A stretch of 10,838 bases of DNA from an uncultured Eubacteriales bacterium. Lineage in GTDB: Bacteria > Bacillota > Clostridia > Oscillospirales > Oscillospiraceae. Where the stretch lies: NCBI GenBank assembly GCA_900547405.1, contig URGL01000073.1, forward strand, positions 1 to 10,838, read 5' to 3'. The notes below the pieces were generated by a model. The model saw only the letters and a program-made list of their open reading frames with translations, did no database searches and was not told where the DNA came from. Below, one piece after another: positions 4,111 to 10,838 of the stretch. Position numbers and translations under genes: made by a program. Within the stretch, counting starts at the first letter, position 1; each line of letters starts with the position of its first letter.

Positions 4111-6195
4111 ATGTTGGAATTATTGGCCCCGGCGGGGTCTATGGAGAGTCTGCGGGCGGCGGTGCAGAACGGGGCGGACGCCGTCTATCTGGGGGTTGGA
4201 GAGTTCAACGCCCGGCAGAGCGCCAAGAACTTTACCTTGGAGACTCTGTCCGAAGCCCTGAAATATTGCCATATCCGGGGGGTGCAGGTGCACCTGACCC
4301 TCAATACCCTGGTTGCGGACAAGGAGATGCAGCAGCTGCGCAACCTGATCCGGGCGGCGGCCACCGCCGGAGTGGACGCTTTTATCGTCCAGGACTGGGG
4401 CGTGGTGCAGCTGTGCCGCCAGATCGCCCCCCATGTGCCGGTCCACGGCTCCACCCAGATGACGGTCCACAATCTGGCAGGTGTCCAGATGTGCGCCGCC
4501 ATGGGCATCCAGCGGGTGGTCCTCAGCCGGGAACTGAACCGGGAGGAGATCAGCTACATCTGCGCCCATTCCCCCATCGAGATCGAGATCTTCGGCCACG
4601 GGGCCCTGTGCATGTGCTATTCCGGCCAGTGCTATCTCTCCGCCATGATCGGCGGCCGGTCCGGCAACCGGGGGCGCTGCGCCCAGCCCTGCCGCCAGAG
4701 CTACGGCTACTCCCGGTGGGAAAATAAGTATCCCCTGAGTCTGAAGGACAACTGCCTGATCCACTACACCGCCGCCATCGAGGAGATGGGGGTGTCATCC
4801 TTGAAACTGGAGGGCCGGATGAAGCGGCCTGAGTATGTGGCGGCGGTGACCAGAGTCTACCGCAGCGCCATAGACGGGGCCCAGGTCACCCAGGAGATGA
4901 TCGACACCCTCTACAAGGCCTTCAACCGCCAGGGCTTTACCAACGGCTACTACTTAGGCAAGGTCACCCCCCGGATGTTCGGCATCCACGAGGACGAGCC
5001 GGAGGATACCCAGTTTTTGCAGACCGTCCGCCAGAGCTACGAGGGCGTGGAGATGCCCCTGGTGGACCTGAAATTCAAGGCCGCCGTCACCGTAGACGGC
5101 AGCAGCCTGTCGGCAGAGGATGCCGACGGCCACATGGCCCTGGCCCAGGGCCCCAGGCCGGAGCGGGCCGTGAATGTGGCCCTCAGCCAGCAGATGCTTG
5201 CCGCCCGGGTGGCCAAAACCGGCGGCACACCCTTCCGCTGCGCTTCGGTCCAGGCCTATGTGGATCCGGGGCTGATGCTCTCCGCCGCCGCCATCAACGG
5301 TATGCGCCGGGATGTGCTGAACCAGATGACGGCGCTGCGTGCCCGGCGGGAGGAGCATCCCGTGAAAAAGGCCCGGGACATCCCCTATTTCAAGGGCCCC
5401 ACAGGCCTGCCTGGGCTGACGGTCCAGATCGCCGCCCGGGAGCAGCTGACGAAGGCCCTCTTAGATAGCGAGGTAAGTATGCTCTACATCCCCCTGCACA
5501 TTCTGGCCGCCGACGCCAGGCTGTGCCAGAGCCTGGCCAACCGGGGCCGGGTGGGGGTGGTGCTCCCCCGGATCGTCCACGACGGGGAGGTGCCCAAGCT
5601 GAAAAACCGGCTGGAGACGGTCCGGTCCCTGGGGATCCGGGACGCGCTGGTGGGCAACATCGGCCTGATGCTGGTGGCCAAGGAGTGCGGTATGCGGCTC
5701 CACGGGGACTTCGGCATGAACCTCTTCAATTCCGCCTCGGCAAACGTGATGCGGGACCTGAAGCTGGCCTCGGCCACTGTGAGCATCGAAATGACCCTGC
5801 CCCAGATCCGGGACCTGAGCAAGGCCGTGAATATGGAAATGATCGCCTATGGCCGCCTGCCTCTGATGATCACGGAGCAATGCCTGATCAAGAATAAGAC
5901 CGGCGAATGCGGCTGCCAGGGAGGCCCCGCCGTGAAGCTGACGGACAAAACGGGGGCGGACTTCCCGGTGATGAAGGAGGCCGACAGCTGCCGCAGTGTC
6001 CTGCTGAACGGCAAGAAGCTCTATTGGCTGGACCGGCAGAACGACCTGAGCAAGCTGGGCCTCTGGGCCATCCGGCTGAACTTTACCACGGAAAACGCCC
6101 GGGAGGTGGACCGGATCCTGGAGGAGTACCTGACACCCACCAGCTTCGACCCCGGCGCCTGCACCAGAGGCCTGTACCTGCGTGGCGTGGAGTAA
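4111..6195 (+). CDS. U32 family peptidase with C-terminal DUF3656-type extension, RlhA-like
   Basis: The family includes E. coli RlhA, which installs 5-hydroxycytidine at C2501 of 23S rRNA, and TrhP, which modifies tRNA. Older annotations say 'collagenase-like peptidase'. The 694 residues begin with the U32 barrel (MLELLAPAGS, GADAVYLG, 1-300). The U32 signature is visible as EIFGHGALCMCYSGQCYLS (159-177), followed by GGRSGNRGRCAQPCR (181-195). Cys 167, 169, 174, 190 and 194 are candidates for an iron-sulfur site. A C-terminal domain brings a second Cys cluster (C591, C600, C602) in EQCLIKNKTGECGC. The length is close to RlhA (about 650) and well above single-domain members (about 410-450). 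A GGAG ribosome site lies ten bases before the ATG. The RNA-hydroxylase role is inferred from architecture; a protease role is less likely. Confidence 0.9.
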   Translation: MLELLAPAGSMESLRAAVQNGADAVYLGVGEFNARQSAKNFTLETLSEALKYCHIRGVQVHLTLNTLVADKEMQQLRNLIRAAATAGVDAFIVQDWGVVQLCRQIAPHVPVHGSTQMTVHNLAGVQMCAAMGIQRVVLSRELNREEISYICAHSPIEIEIFGHGALCMCYSGQCYLSAMIGGRSGNRGRCAQPCRQSYGYSRWENKYPLSLKDNCLIHYTAAIEEMGVSSLKLEGRMKRPEYVAAVTRVYRSAIDGAQVTQEMIDTLYKAFNRQGFTNGYYLGKVTPRMFGIHEDEPEDTQFLQTVRQSYEGVEMPLVDLKFKAAVTVDGSSLSAEDADGHMALAQGPRPERAVNVALSQQMLAARVAKTGGTPFRCASVQAYVDPGLMLSAAAINGMRRDVLNQMTALRARREEHPVKKARDIPYFKGPTGLPGLTVQIAAREQLTKALLDSEVSMLYIPLHILAADARLCQSLANRGRVGVVLPRIVHDGEVPKLKNRLETVRSLGIRDALVGNIGLMLVAKECGMRLHGDFGMNLFNSASANVMRDLKLASATVSIEMTLPQIRDLSKAVNMEMIAYGRLPLMITEQCLIKNKTGECGCQGGPAVKLTDKTGADFPVMKEADSCRSVLLNGKKLYWLDRQNDLSKLGLWAIRLNFTTENAREVDRILEEYLTPTSFDPGACTRGLYLRGVE

Positions 6196-6204
6196 AAACA
6201 AAAA

Positions 6205-6320
6205 CCCTCTCCTGGGAGAGGGTGGCAGGGCGAAGCCCTGACGGGAGTGGGGCGGTTCAAGGTCCGACCTGGTACCGCCCCTCATCCGCCGCCGCGGCGG
6301 CACCTTCCCCCAGGGGAAGG
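6205..6320 (+). repeat. Nested-palindrome intergenic repeat, copy B (complete)
   Basis: The 116-base element is built of successive hairpins: CCCTCTCC-TG-GGAGAGGG (6205-6222), CAGGGC-GAA-GCCCTG (6226-6240), GGGGCGGT (6249-6256) with ACCGCCCC (6274-6281), CCGCCGC-C-GCGGCGG (6286-6300) and CCTTCCCC-CA-GGGGAAGG (6303-6320). The left arm and the reverse complement of the right arm resemble each other (CCTGGGAGAGGGTG against CCTGGGGGAAGGTG, both ending near GGGGCGG). The whole is thus an imperfect inverted repeat, MITE-like in form. It fills the U32-maf gap, starting 9 bases after the stop. Confidence 0.88.
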
Positions 6321-6342
6321 TTTTGGAGAAAGGACAACGACA

Positions 6343-6918
6343 ATGCAATTGATTCTTGCCTCCGGGTCTCCCCGGCGGAGGGAGCTGCTGGCCCTGTTCG
6401 GCCATCCCTTTGCCGTGCATCCGGCGGATATTGACGAGACCATGGACCCAGGGAAGAAGCCCTATGACGAGGTGGCCCGGCTGAGCCGGGAGAAGGCCCT
6501 GGCGGTGCCCCGGGAAGAAGGGGATGCCGTCATCGCCGCGGACACCGTTGTGGTCTGTGACGACAAAATTTTGGGAAAGCCCCGGTCGGCGGAGGAGGCA
6601 AAGAGGATGCTTGGCCTCCTGTCCGGCCGGACTCACCAGGTCATGACGGGCTGTACGGTGCTGTACCGTGACAGGGCCGAAACCTTTACCGAGGTGACCC
6701 AGGTCCATTTCCGGCCCCTGTCCCAAGGGGAGATCCACCGCTATGTGGCCACCGGGGAGCCTATGGATAAGGCCGGGGCCTACGGCATTCAGGGGGGCGG
6801 AGCCCTCTTCTGCCAGGGGATCGAAGGGGACTACTACAACGTGATGGGTCTTCCCGTGTGCCGCCTGGGCGAAATTTTGAAGAAAGCCATCCCTGGTTGG
6901 ATGGAGGAGGAAGCATGA
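6343..6918 (+). CDS. maf: Maf family nucleoside-triphosphate pyrophosphatase (dTTP/UTP type)
   Basis: Maf proteins hydrolyse dTTP, UTP or modified pyrimidine nucleotides to monophosphates as house-cleaning, and over-production blocks septum formation. The 191 residues have normal length. Motifs: SGSPRRREL (7-15, phosphate binding), EK (50-51), AADTVV (65-70, catalytic Asp67), GKP (78-80), and DKAGAYGIQG (142-151), which fits the YhdE-type dTTPase/UTPase subgroup rather than the m7GTPase one. The start is the ATG after GGAGAAAGG. An upstream in-frame GTG at 6247 lies inside repeat copy B and would add a Pro/Arg-rich repeat-encoded stretch, so it was rejected. Only 22 bases separate the repeat from the ATG, so no promoter fits there. 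The gene overlaps mreC by ATGA, which implies translational coupling. Confidence 0.93.
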   Translation: MQLILASGSPRRRELLALFGHPFAVHPADIDETMDPGKKPYDEVARLSREKALAVPREEGDAVIAADTVVVCDDKILGKPRSAEEAKRMLGLLSGRTHQVMTGCTVLYRDRAETFTEVTQVHFRPLSQGEIHRYVATGEPMDKAGAYGIQGGGALFCQGIEGDYYNVMGLPVCRLGEILKKAIPGWMEEEA

Positions 6919-7838
6919 AGCAGCTGTTCAGCACGAAACTGAAAATCATTCTGGTGCTCACCGCCCTGGTGACGGCGGCACTGTCCGTTGTGGCGGGCCT
7001 GACCAACCGGTCCCTGCCGGACGTTCTTGTTCAGGGTCTCATGACCCCCTTCCGGTCCGCGGCCACGACCCTGACCAATACCGTAGAGAAATACTACAGC
7101 TATATGTTCCGGTACGAGGCATTGGAGGCCGAGAACCAGGTGCTGAAAAAGCAGCTCTCCGAGATGCAGGACACCGCCCGTCAGGCCGATGCCACCACCC
7201 GTGAAAACGAGCGTCTGCGGAAGCTCAACCAGCTGGAAACCACCCACGAGAGCTACGTCATGCTGGATGCCTATATCATCGGCTGGAGCTCCACGGACTT
7301 CACAAACGTGCTGACCATCAACAAGGGCAGCAATTCCGGCATTACCACCAACATGTGCGCCGTTACCGCCAACGGCGAAGTGGTGGGCCTGGTGACCCAG
7401 GTGGGCCCCAACTACGCGGAGGTAAAAACCGTGCTGGACTCCACCCTGGAGGTCTCCTCCACCATTTCCGACTCCGGCTACAACGGCATGGTGAAGGGCG
7501 GCTACATTGACGGCAACGAGAAGTTCCTGAAAATGGACTATCTGCCCTCTGCCGCCATTATCCGGAACAACCAGGAGGTGGTGACCTCCGGCTCCACCGT
7601 GTATCCCCGGGGGCTCATCGTGGGCTCCATTGTGGATGCCGGCTTCGAGCAGACCGGCGTGGCCAAATACGCCATCCTGAAGACTGCCGCGGACATTGAC
7701 TCCCTGGAGCAGATCTTCATCATCACCCAGTACACCACGGACGTTTCCAGCGGCACCACGTCTACAGACGCTGCCACGGATGCCGCCGCTTCCACAGACA
7801 CCACCACGGCCACCGACGCTGCGGCGGCAACGGAGTAA
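6915..7838 (+). CDS. mreC: Rod shape-determining protein MreC
   Basis: MreC is the bitopic elongasome scaffold that oligomerises outside the membrane and activates PBP2-RodA peptidoglycan synthesis. The start ATG overlaps the maf stop and follows GGAGGAGG. The 307 residues show a single N-terminal membrane helix (about 9-28, IILVLTALVTAALSVVAG), a coiled coil (about 65-105, EALEAENQVLKKQLSEM and TRENERLRKLNQLE), then the two beta-barrel domains with family landmarks GWSSTDFTNVLTINKGSNSG and VTSGSTVYPRGLIVG. Beyond the conserved core (ending near FIITQY) is a low-complexity Thr/Ala/Asp/Ser tail of about 32 residues with repeated TDAA units, probably disordered and extracytoplasmic. mreB, usually directly upstream in rod-shaped Firmicutes, is absent and maf takes its place. 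Confidence 0.93.
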   Translation: MKQLFSTKLKIILVLTALVTAALSVVAGLTNRSLPDVLVQGLMTPFRSAATTLTNTVEKYYSYMFRYEALEAENQVLKKQLSEMQDTARQADATTRENERLRKLNQLETTHESYVMLDAYIIGWSSTDFTNVLTINKGSNSGITTNMCAVTANGEVVGLVTQVGPNYAEVKTVLDSTLEVSSTISDSGYNGMVKGGYIDGNEKFLKMDYLPSAAIIRNNQEVVTSGSTVYPRGLIVGSIVDAGFEQTGVAKYAILKTAADIDSLEQIFIITQYTTDVSSGTTSTDAATDAAASTDTTTATDAAAATE

Positions 7839-7843
7839 GGCCC

Positions 7844-8581
7844 ATGGAAGAAAAACGTAAGCGGCCCGCCTCCGCCCAGCAGCGCTCCACCGGCAAGGGG
7901 CCGGCCGGCCGGTCCGGGAGCAAGGGACCGCCCCGGCGCCCCAGGCCCAGGCGGAGAAAGACTTCGGTTTTGCAGGTCCTGGCCGATGCCATCACCCGCT
8001 ACCAGGCCCAGAAAGAGGAATTCCAGCCGGATGCCCAGGAGAATCCCCTTCTGAAAAGACTGCATTTTACCAGGCAGCAGCGCACCACCCTTCTCCGGTG
8101 GGTATTGCTGTGCTTCACCTGCATGATCTGCCAGGTCCTGCAGGACTGCGTGCTGAGCAGGTGGCGGCTCTTCGGTGCCACTACAGACCTGGGGGTGGCG
8201 GCCATTGTCCTGGTGGCCATTATGGAGGGCAGCGAGGTAGGGGGTATCTTCGCCCTGCTTGCCAGCGCCTTTTACCATTTCTCAGGCTCCGCCCCAGGGG
8301 CCTACTGCGTGGCCCTTATCACCTTTCCCGCCATTCTTTTCGCCCTGTTCCGGCAGAAGTTCTGGCGGCGGAGCACCGTCTCCAATCTGCTGTGCAGCAG
8401 CCTGACCATGCTGGTGTATGAGGCGGGACTCTTCATTACGGCCCTGTTCATGGGCCTGACCCGCTTCAGCCGGGGCATTTACTTCTTGGAAACAGCGGTG
8501 TACAGCATCGTGCTGATGATCCCGCTGTATCAGCTTATCTACCGCATCGGACAAATGGGAGACCATGTATGGAAAGATTGA
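7844..8581 (+). CDS. mreD: Rod shape-determining protein MreD with long basic N-terminal extension
   Basis: MreD is a small polytopic elongasome protein working with MreC. The C-terminal 165 or so residues fit the family: several membrane helices (RWVLLCFTCMICQVLQDCVL, LGVAAIVLVAIM, GGIFALLASAFYHFSG, ITFPAILFALF, LTMLVYEAGLFITALFMGL and VYSIVLMIPLYQLIY). At 245 residues it is some 75-80 longer than the usual 165-175. The extra is a cytoplasmic N-terminal region rich in Arg, Lys, Pro and Gly (residues 1-39) with a short amphipathic stretch (40-75). Translation starts five bases after mreC ends, with GGAGTAAGG spanning the mreC stop codon. No better start exists nearer the first helix with a ribosome site, so the extension is probably real. 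Its end overlaps mrdA by 13 bases. Confidence 0.85.
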   Translation: MEEKRKRPASAQQRSTGKGPAGRSGSKGPPRRPRPRRRKTSVLQVLADAITRYQAQKEEFQPDAQENPLLKRLHFTRQQRTTLLRWVLLCFTCMICQVLQDCVLSRWRLFGATTDLGVAAIVLVAIMEGSEVGGIFALLASAFYHFSGSAPGAYCVALITFPAILFALFRQKFWRRSTVSNLLCSSLTMLVYEAGLFITALFMGLTRFSRGIYFLETAVYSIVLMIPLYQLIYRIGQMGDHVWKD

Positions 8582-10719
8582 CCCGATTCCGTGCCGGAGC
8601 CCTTTTGGGACTCTTCGGCTTTATTATGCTTCTGTACGCCGTCCGGCTCTTTGATCTACAGATCATCAAGACCGACGGCAACACGGACAACACCACCCTC
8701 TACTCCACCGTTACCACCGTCCGGGCCGCCCGGGGGGACATTCTGGACCGGAACGGCAAGGTCCTGGTAGGCAACCGTGCCTCCTACGACCTGGTTTTCA
8801 ACCACTTCGTTATCAAATCCGCCGACAACCGGAACGAATACCTGTATACCCTGCTGAAAAAGTGCGAGGAATTGCAGATAGAGCATCAGGACCACCTGCC
8901 GGTGACCATGTCCCGGCCCTTTGAATACACCCTGGACCAGTACAGCACCGCCTGGCAGGGCTACTTCCAGGACTACATGATCGACTGCGGCTGGGACCCG
9001 GACATCACCGCCCCTCTGCTCATCGAGAAAATGCGGGAGCGGTACAAGATCCCGGAAACCTGGACCGAGGAGGAGGCCCGGGCCGTCATCGGCCTAAGGT
9101 ACGAATTTGACCTCCGGGGCGTTTCCTACCTGGCAAGCTACGTCTTCATTTCCGACGTATCCAGTGACAATCTGGCGGCGCTGCTGGAGCTCAACACCCC
9201 CGGCCTGATGGTGGAATCCTCCACCGTCCGGGAGTACCACACCACCTACGGCGCTCATATCCTGGGCTACATGGGCAGCATGGATGCGGACGACTGGGCC
9301 AAGTACAAGGACCAGAACTACTCCATGGATGCCCAGATCGGCCAGGCCGGCTTTGAGGAGGCCTTTGAGGAGTACCTCCACGGCATTGACGGCTCCCGTC
9401 TGGACAAGGTTACCAAGGAGGGCACCATTGTGTCCCAGGCCTATATCAAGGACAAGGAGCCTGTGGCCGGAAACAACGTGGAAAGCACCATCGATATTTC
9501 CCTTCAGAAAACCGCCGAGGATGCCTTGGCGGAGGTCATGAAGAACATTACGGACCCGGAGATCAACACGGAACAGGGCGAGCACGTGGGCCTGGACGCC
9601 CAGGGCGCGGCCATCATCGTCATGAAGGTGAAGACCGGGGAGATCCTGGCCTGCGCCAGCTATCCCACCTACAACCTGGCCACTCTGAACGAGGACTGGG
9701 AGATGATCTCCAAGGACGACACAAATCCCTTCTTCAACCGGGCCTTCGGCGCTACCTACGCCCCGGGCTCCACCTATAAGATGTGTACCCTGATAGCCGC
9801 CATGGAGAACAAGTATATCAAAGGCGAAAAGGCGGGCCAGCCCATTTACAGCCCCGGAGAGATCATTAAGGATACGGGCTACTTCGACAACCCGGACTTC
9901 CCGGACTTCCACCCCACCTGCCTGGTCTGGACCGGCAGCCATTACTCCTACACCCACGGCGATCTGATCGCCGAGGACGCTCTGAAGGTGTCCTGCAACG
10001 TCTTCTTCTATGAGCTTGGCGCCCGAATGACCATCGAGATGATGGATGAGACCGCCAAGGGCCTGGGTCTGGGCGAGCCTACCGGCATCGAGCTGGTGGA
10101 GAAGGTGGGCTGGCGGGCCAACGCGGAAAGTAAAAAAGCCTCCTACACCGGCGTTGACGCGGCCTGGAACGGCGGCGACCGAGTCCTGACCGCCATCGGC
10201 CAGTCCGAGAACCGATTCACCCCCCTGCAGCTGTGCGTCTACGCCAGCACCCTGGCTACCAAGGGTGTCCGGTACCGGGCCACCTTCCTGAACCGGGTCA
10301 CCTCCTCCGACTACCGGACCCTGGTCTACTCCAACAGTCCGGAGGTAGTCAGCAAGATGAACATCTCCGACACCACCTTCCAGACCTATTCCGAGGGTAT
10401 GCGCCGAGTGGTCACCATGCCCGGCGGCACCGCCCGGAAATACTTCGGCGGCTGCGAGGACCCCGATGCCAATCAGTGGCCCAGCAAGATCACCGTCTGC
10501 GCCAAGACCGGTACCGCCCAGCACTCCTCCGGCGGCTCTGACCACGGTGCCTTCGTCTGCTTCGCCCCCCGGGAGGACCCGGAGATCGCCATCGCCATCT
10601 TCGGCGAAAAAGCCGCTCACGGCTCCTCCCTGGCCCCCGCCGCGGAGCCCGTGCTGAAGGCCTACTTCGAAATGGTGGCCGCCAGCGAAGTGTATACCTA
10701 CGAAAATCAGGTAAGCTGA
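8569..10719 (+). CDS. mrdA: Class B penicillin-binding protein 2 (elongasome transpeptidase)
   Basis: PBP2 cross-links new peptidoglycan during side-wall elongation with RodA and is a beta-lactam target. The 716 residues have the class B layout. An N-terminal membrane anchor (about 10-28, GALLGLFGFIMLLYAVRLF) is followed by the pedestal/dimerisation domain opening with RGDILDRNGKVL (55-66). The transpeptidase domain carries all three active-site motifs: S401-T-Y-K404, S475-C-N477 and K646-T-G-T649. Spacing and completeness indicate an active enzyme. The SCN motif follows the SxN consensus. No resistance-type substitution can be judged from sequence alone. The start lies inside the mreD end (13-base overlap) with GGGAG upstream, so expression is coupled to mreCD. 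Position after mreD supports elongation-specific PBP2 rather than sporulation SpoVD or divisome PBP2b. No PASTA domain is seen. Confidence 0.93.
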   Translation: MERLTRFRAGALLGLFGFIMLLYAVRLFDLQIIKTDGNTDNTTLYSTVTTVRAARGDILDRNGKVLVGNRASYDLVFNHFVIKSADNRNEYLYTLLKKCEELQIEHQDHLPVTMSRPFEYTLDQYSTAWQGYFQDYMIDCGWDPDITAPLLIEKMRERYKIPETWTEEEARAVIGLRYEFDLRGVSYLASYVFISDVSSDNLAALLELNTPGLMVESSTVREYHTTYGAHILGYMGSMDADDWAKYKDQNYSMDAQIGQAGFEEAFEEYLHGIDGSRLDKVTKEGTIVSQAYIKDKEPVAGNNVESTIDISLQKTAEDALAEVMKNITDPEINTEQGEHVGLDAQGAAIIVMKVKTGEILACASYPTYNLATLNEDWEMISKDDTNPFFNRAFGATYAPGSTYKMCTLIAAMENKYIKGEKAGQPIYSPGEIIKDTGYFDNPDFPDFHPTCLVWTGSHYSYTHGDLIAEDALKVSCNVFFYELGARMTIEMMDETAKGLGLGEPTGIELVEKVGWRANAESKKASYTGVDAAWNGGDRVLTAIGQSENRFTPLQLCVYASTLATKGVRYRATFLNRVTSSDYRTLVYSNSPEVVSKMNISDTTFQTYSEGMRRVVTMPGGTARKYFGGCEDPDANQWPSKITVCAKTGTAQHSSGGSDHGAFVCFAPREDPEIAIAIFGEKAAHGSSLAPAAEPVLKAYFEMVAASEVYTYENQVS

Positions 10720-10726
10720 CCCCCCG

Positions 10727-10838
10727 CCCTCTCCCGGGAGAGGGTGGCACGCCGCAGGCGTGACGGGTGTGGGGCGGCACAGCGTCCGACCTGGTACCGC
10801 CCCTCTTCCGCCGCTGCGGCGGCACCTTCCCCCAGGGG
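10727..10838 (+). repeat. Nested-palindrome intergenic repeat, copy C (cut by window end)
   Basis: Starting 8 bases after the mrdA stop, it has the same hairpin order as copy B: CCCTCTCC-CG-GGAGAGGG (10727-10744), CACGCC-GCA-GGCGTG (10748-10762), the GGGGCGG / CCGCCCC pair, the CCGCCGC-T-GCGGCGG stem, and the start of CCTTCCCC-CA-GGGG. In the second stem two base pairs differ from copy B on both sides at once, keeping the pairing. Confidence 0.88.

Noticed and set aside
6247..6342. Upstream GTG start that would lengthen Maf by 32 residues
   Set aside because: The start and nearly all of the added residues are encoded by repeat copy B, Maf homologues begin at M-x-LILASxSPRR, and a good ribosome site precedes 6343.
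5461..6738. 425-codon open frame on the minus strand
   Set aside because: Antisense to both the U32 gene and maf and runs through repeat copy B. Composition is shadow-like.
9094..10620. 508-codon open frame on the minus strand
   Set aside because: Antisense shadow of the PBP2 gene, whose three active-site motifs are intact on the plus strand.

Overview
The window looks like chromosomal DNA of a GC-rich gut-type member of the Clostridia (Bacillota), most likely the Oscillospiraceae/Ruminococcaceae. This is an inference. It rests on GC-rich codon use with strong AGGAGG-type ribosome sites, a Firmicutes-type LexA, a MATE transporter, a long U32 peptidase with a C-terminal extension, an mreC-mreD-PBP2 operon, and a family of nested-palindrome intergenic repeats typical of these genomes. 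No rRNA, tRNA, CRISPR array, transposase or phage structural gene was seen.

Layout from left to right. The left edge holds a repeat copy (A) into which thiN (thiamine diphosphokinase, minus strand) runs, so the repeat encodes the protein's last residues. Divergent from thiN is lexA (SOS repressor). It converges on a small uncharacterised minus-strand gene through a shared hairpin terminator. Next is a 71-residue BrnA/ribbon-helix-helix-type antitoxin with a near-consensus promoter and no visible toxin partner, followed by a MATE efflux pump.

The 525 bases between the MATE gene and the U32 peptidase hold no long reading frame but are densely organised. I read them as a type I toxin-antitoxin locus. 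A 30-codon minus-strand gene encodes a one-helix peptide with a Lys tail (holin-like toxin type), with a consensus promoter and a long structured leader. A convergent plus-strand promoter makes a short RNA of about 95 nt that ends at the same bidirectional terminator. Backstop terminators lie on both outer sides. The toxin leader can form two mutually exclusive hairpins, one of which buries the ribosome-binding site.

The right half is housekeeping. A U32 peptidase family protein with a C-terminal extension (RlhA-like, probably an RNA-hydroxylation enzyme) is followed by repeat copy B, and then by a tight operon maf-mreC-mreD-mrdA (nucleotide pyrophosphatase, two elongasome proteins, class B PBP2) with overlapping or nearly abutting genes. 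mreB is not in the cluster. Repeat copy C follows mrdA and is cut by the window end. All three repeats sit directly 3' of a gene and in the same orientation relative to it. Comparing copies B and C shows compensatory base-pair changes in one stem.
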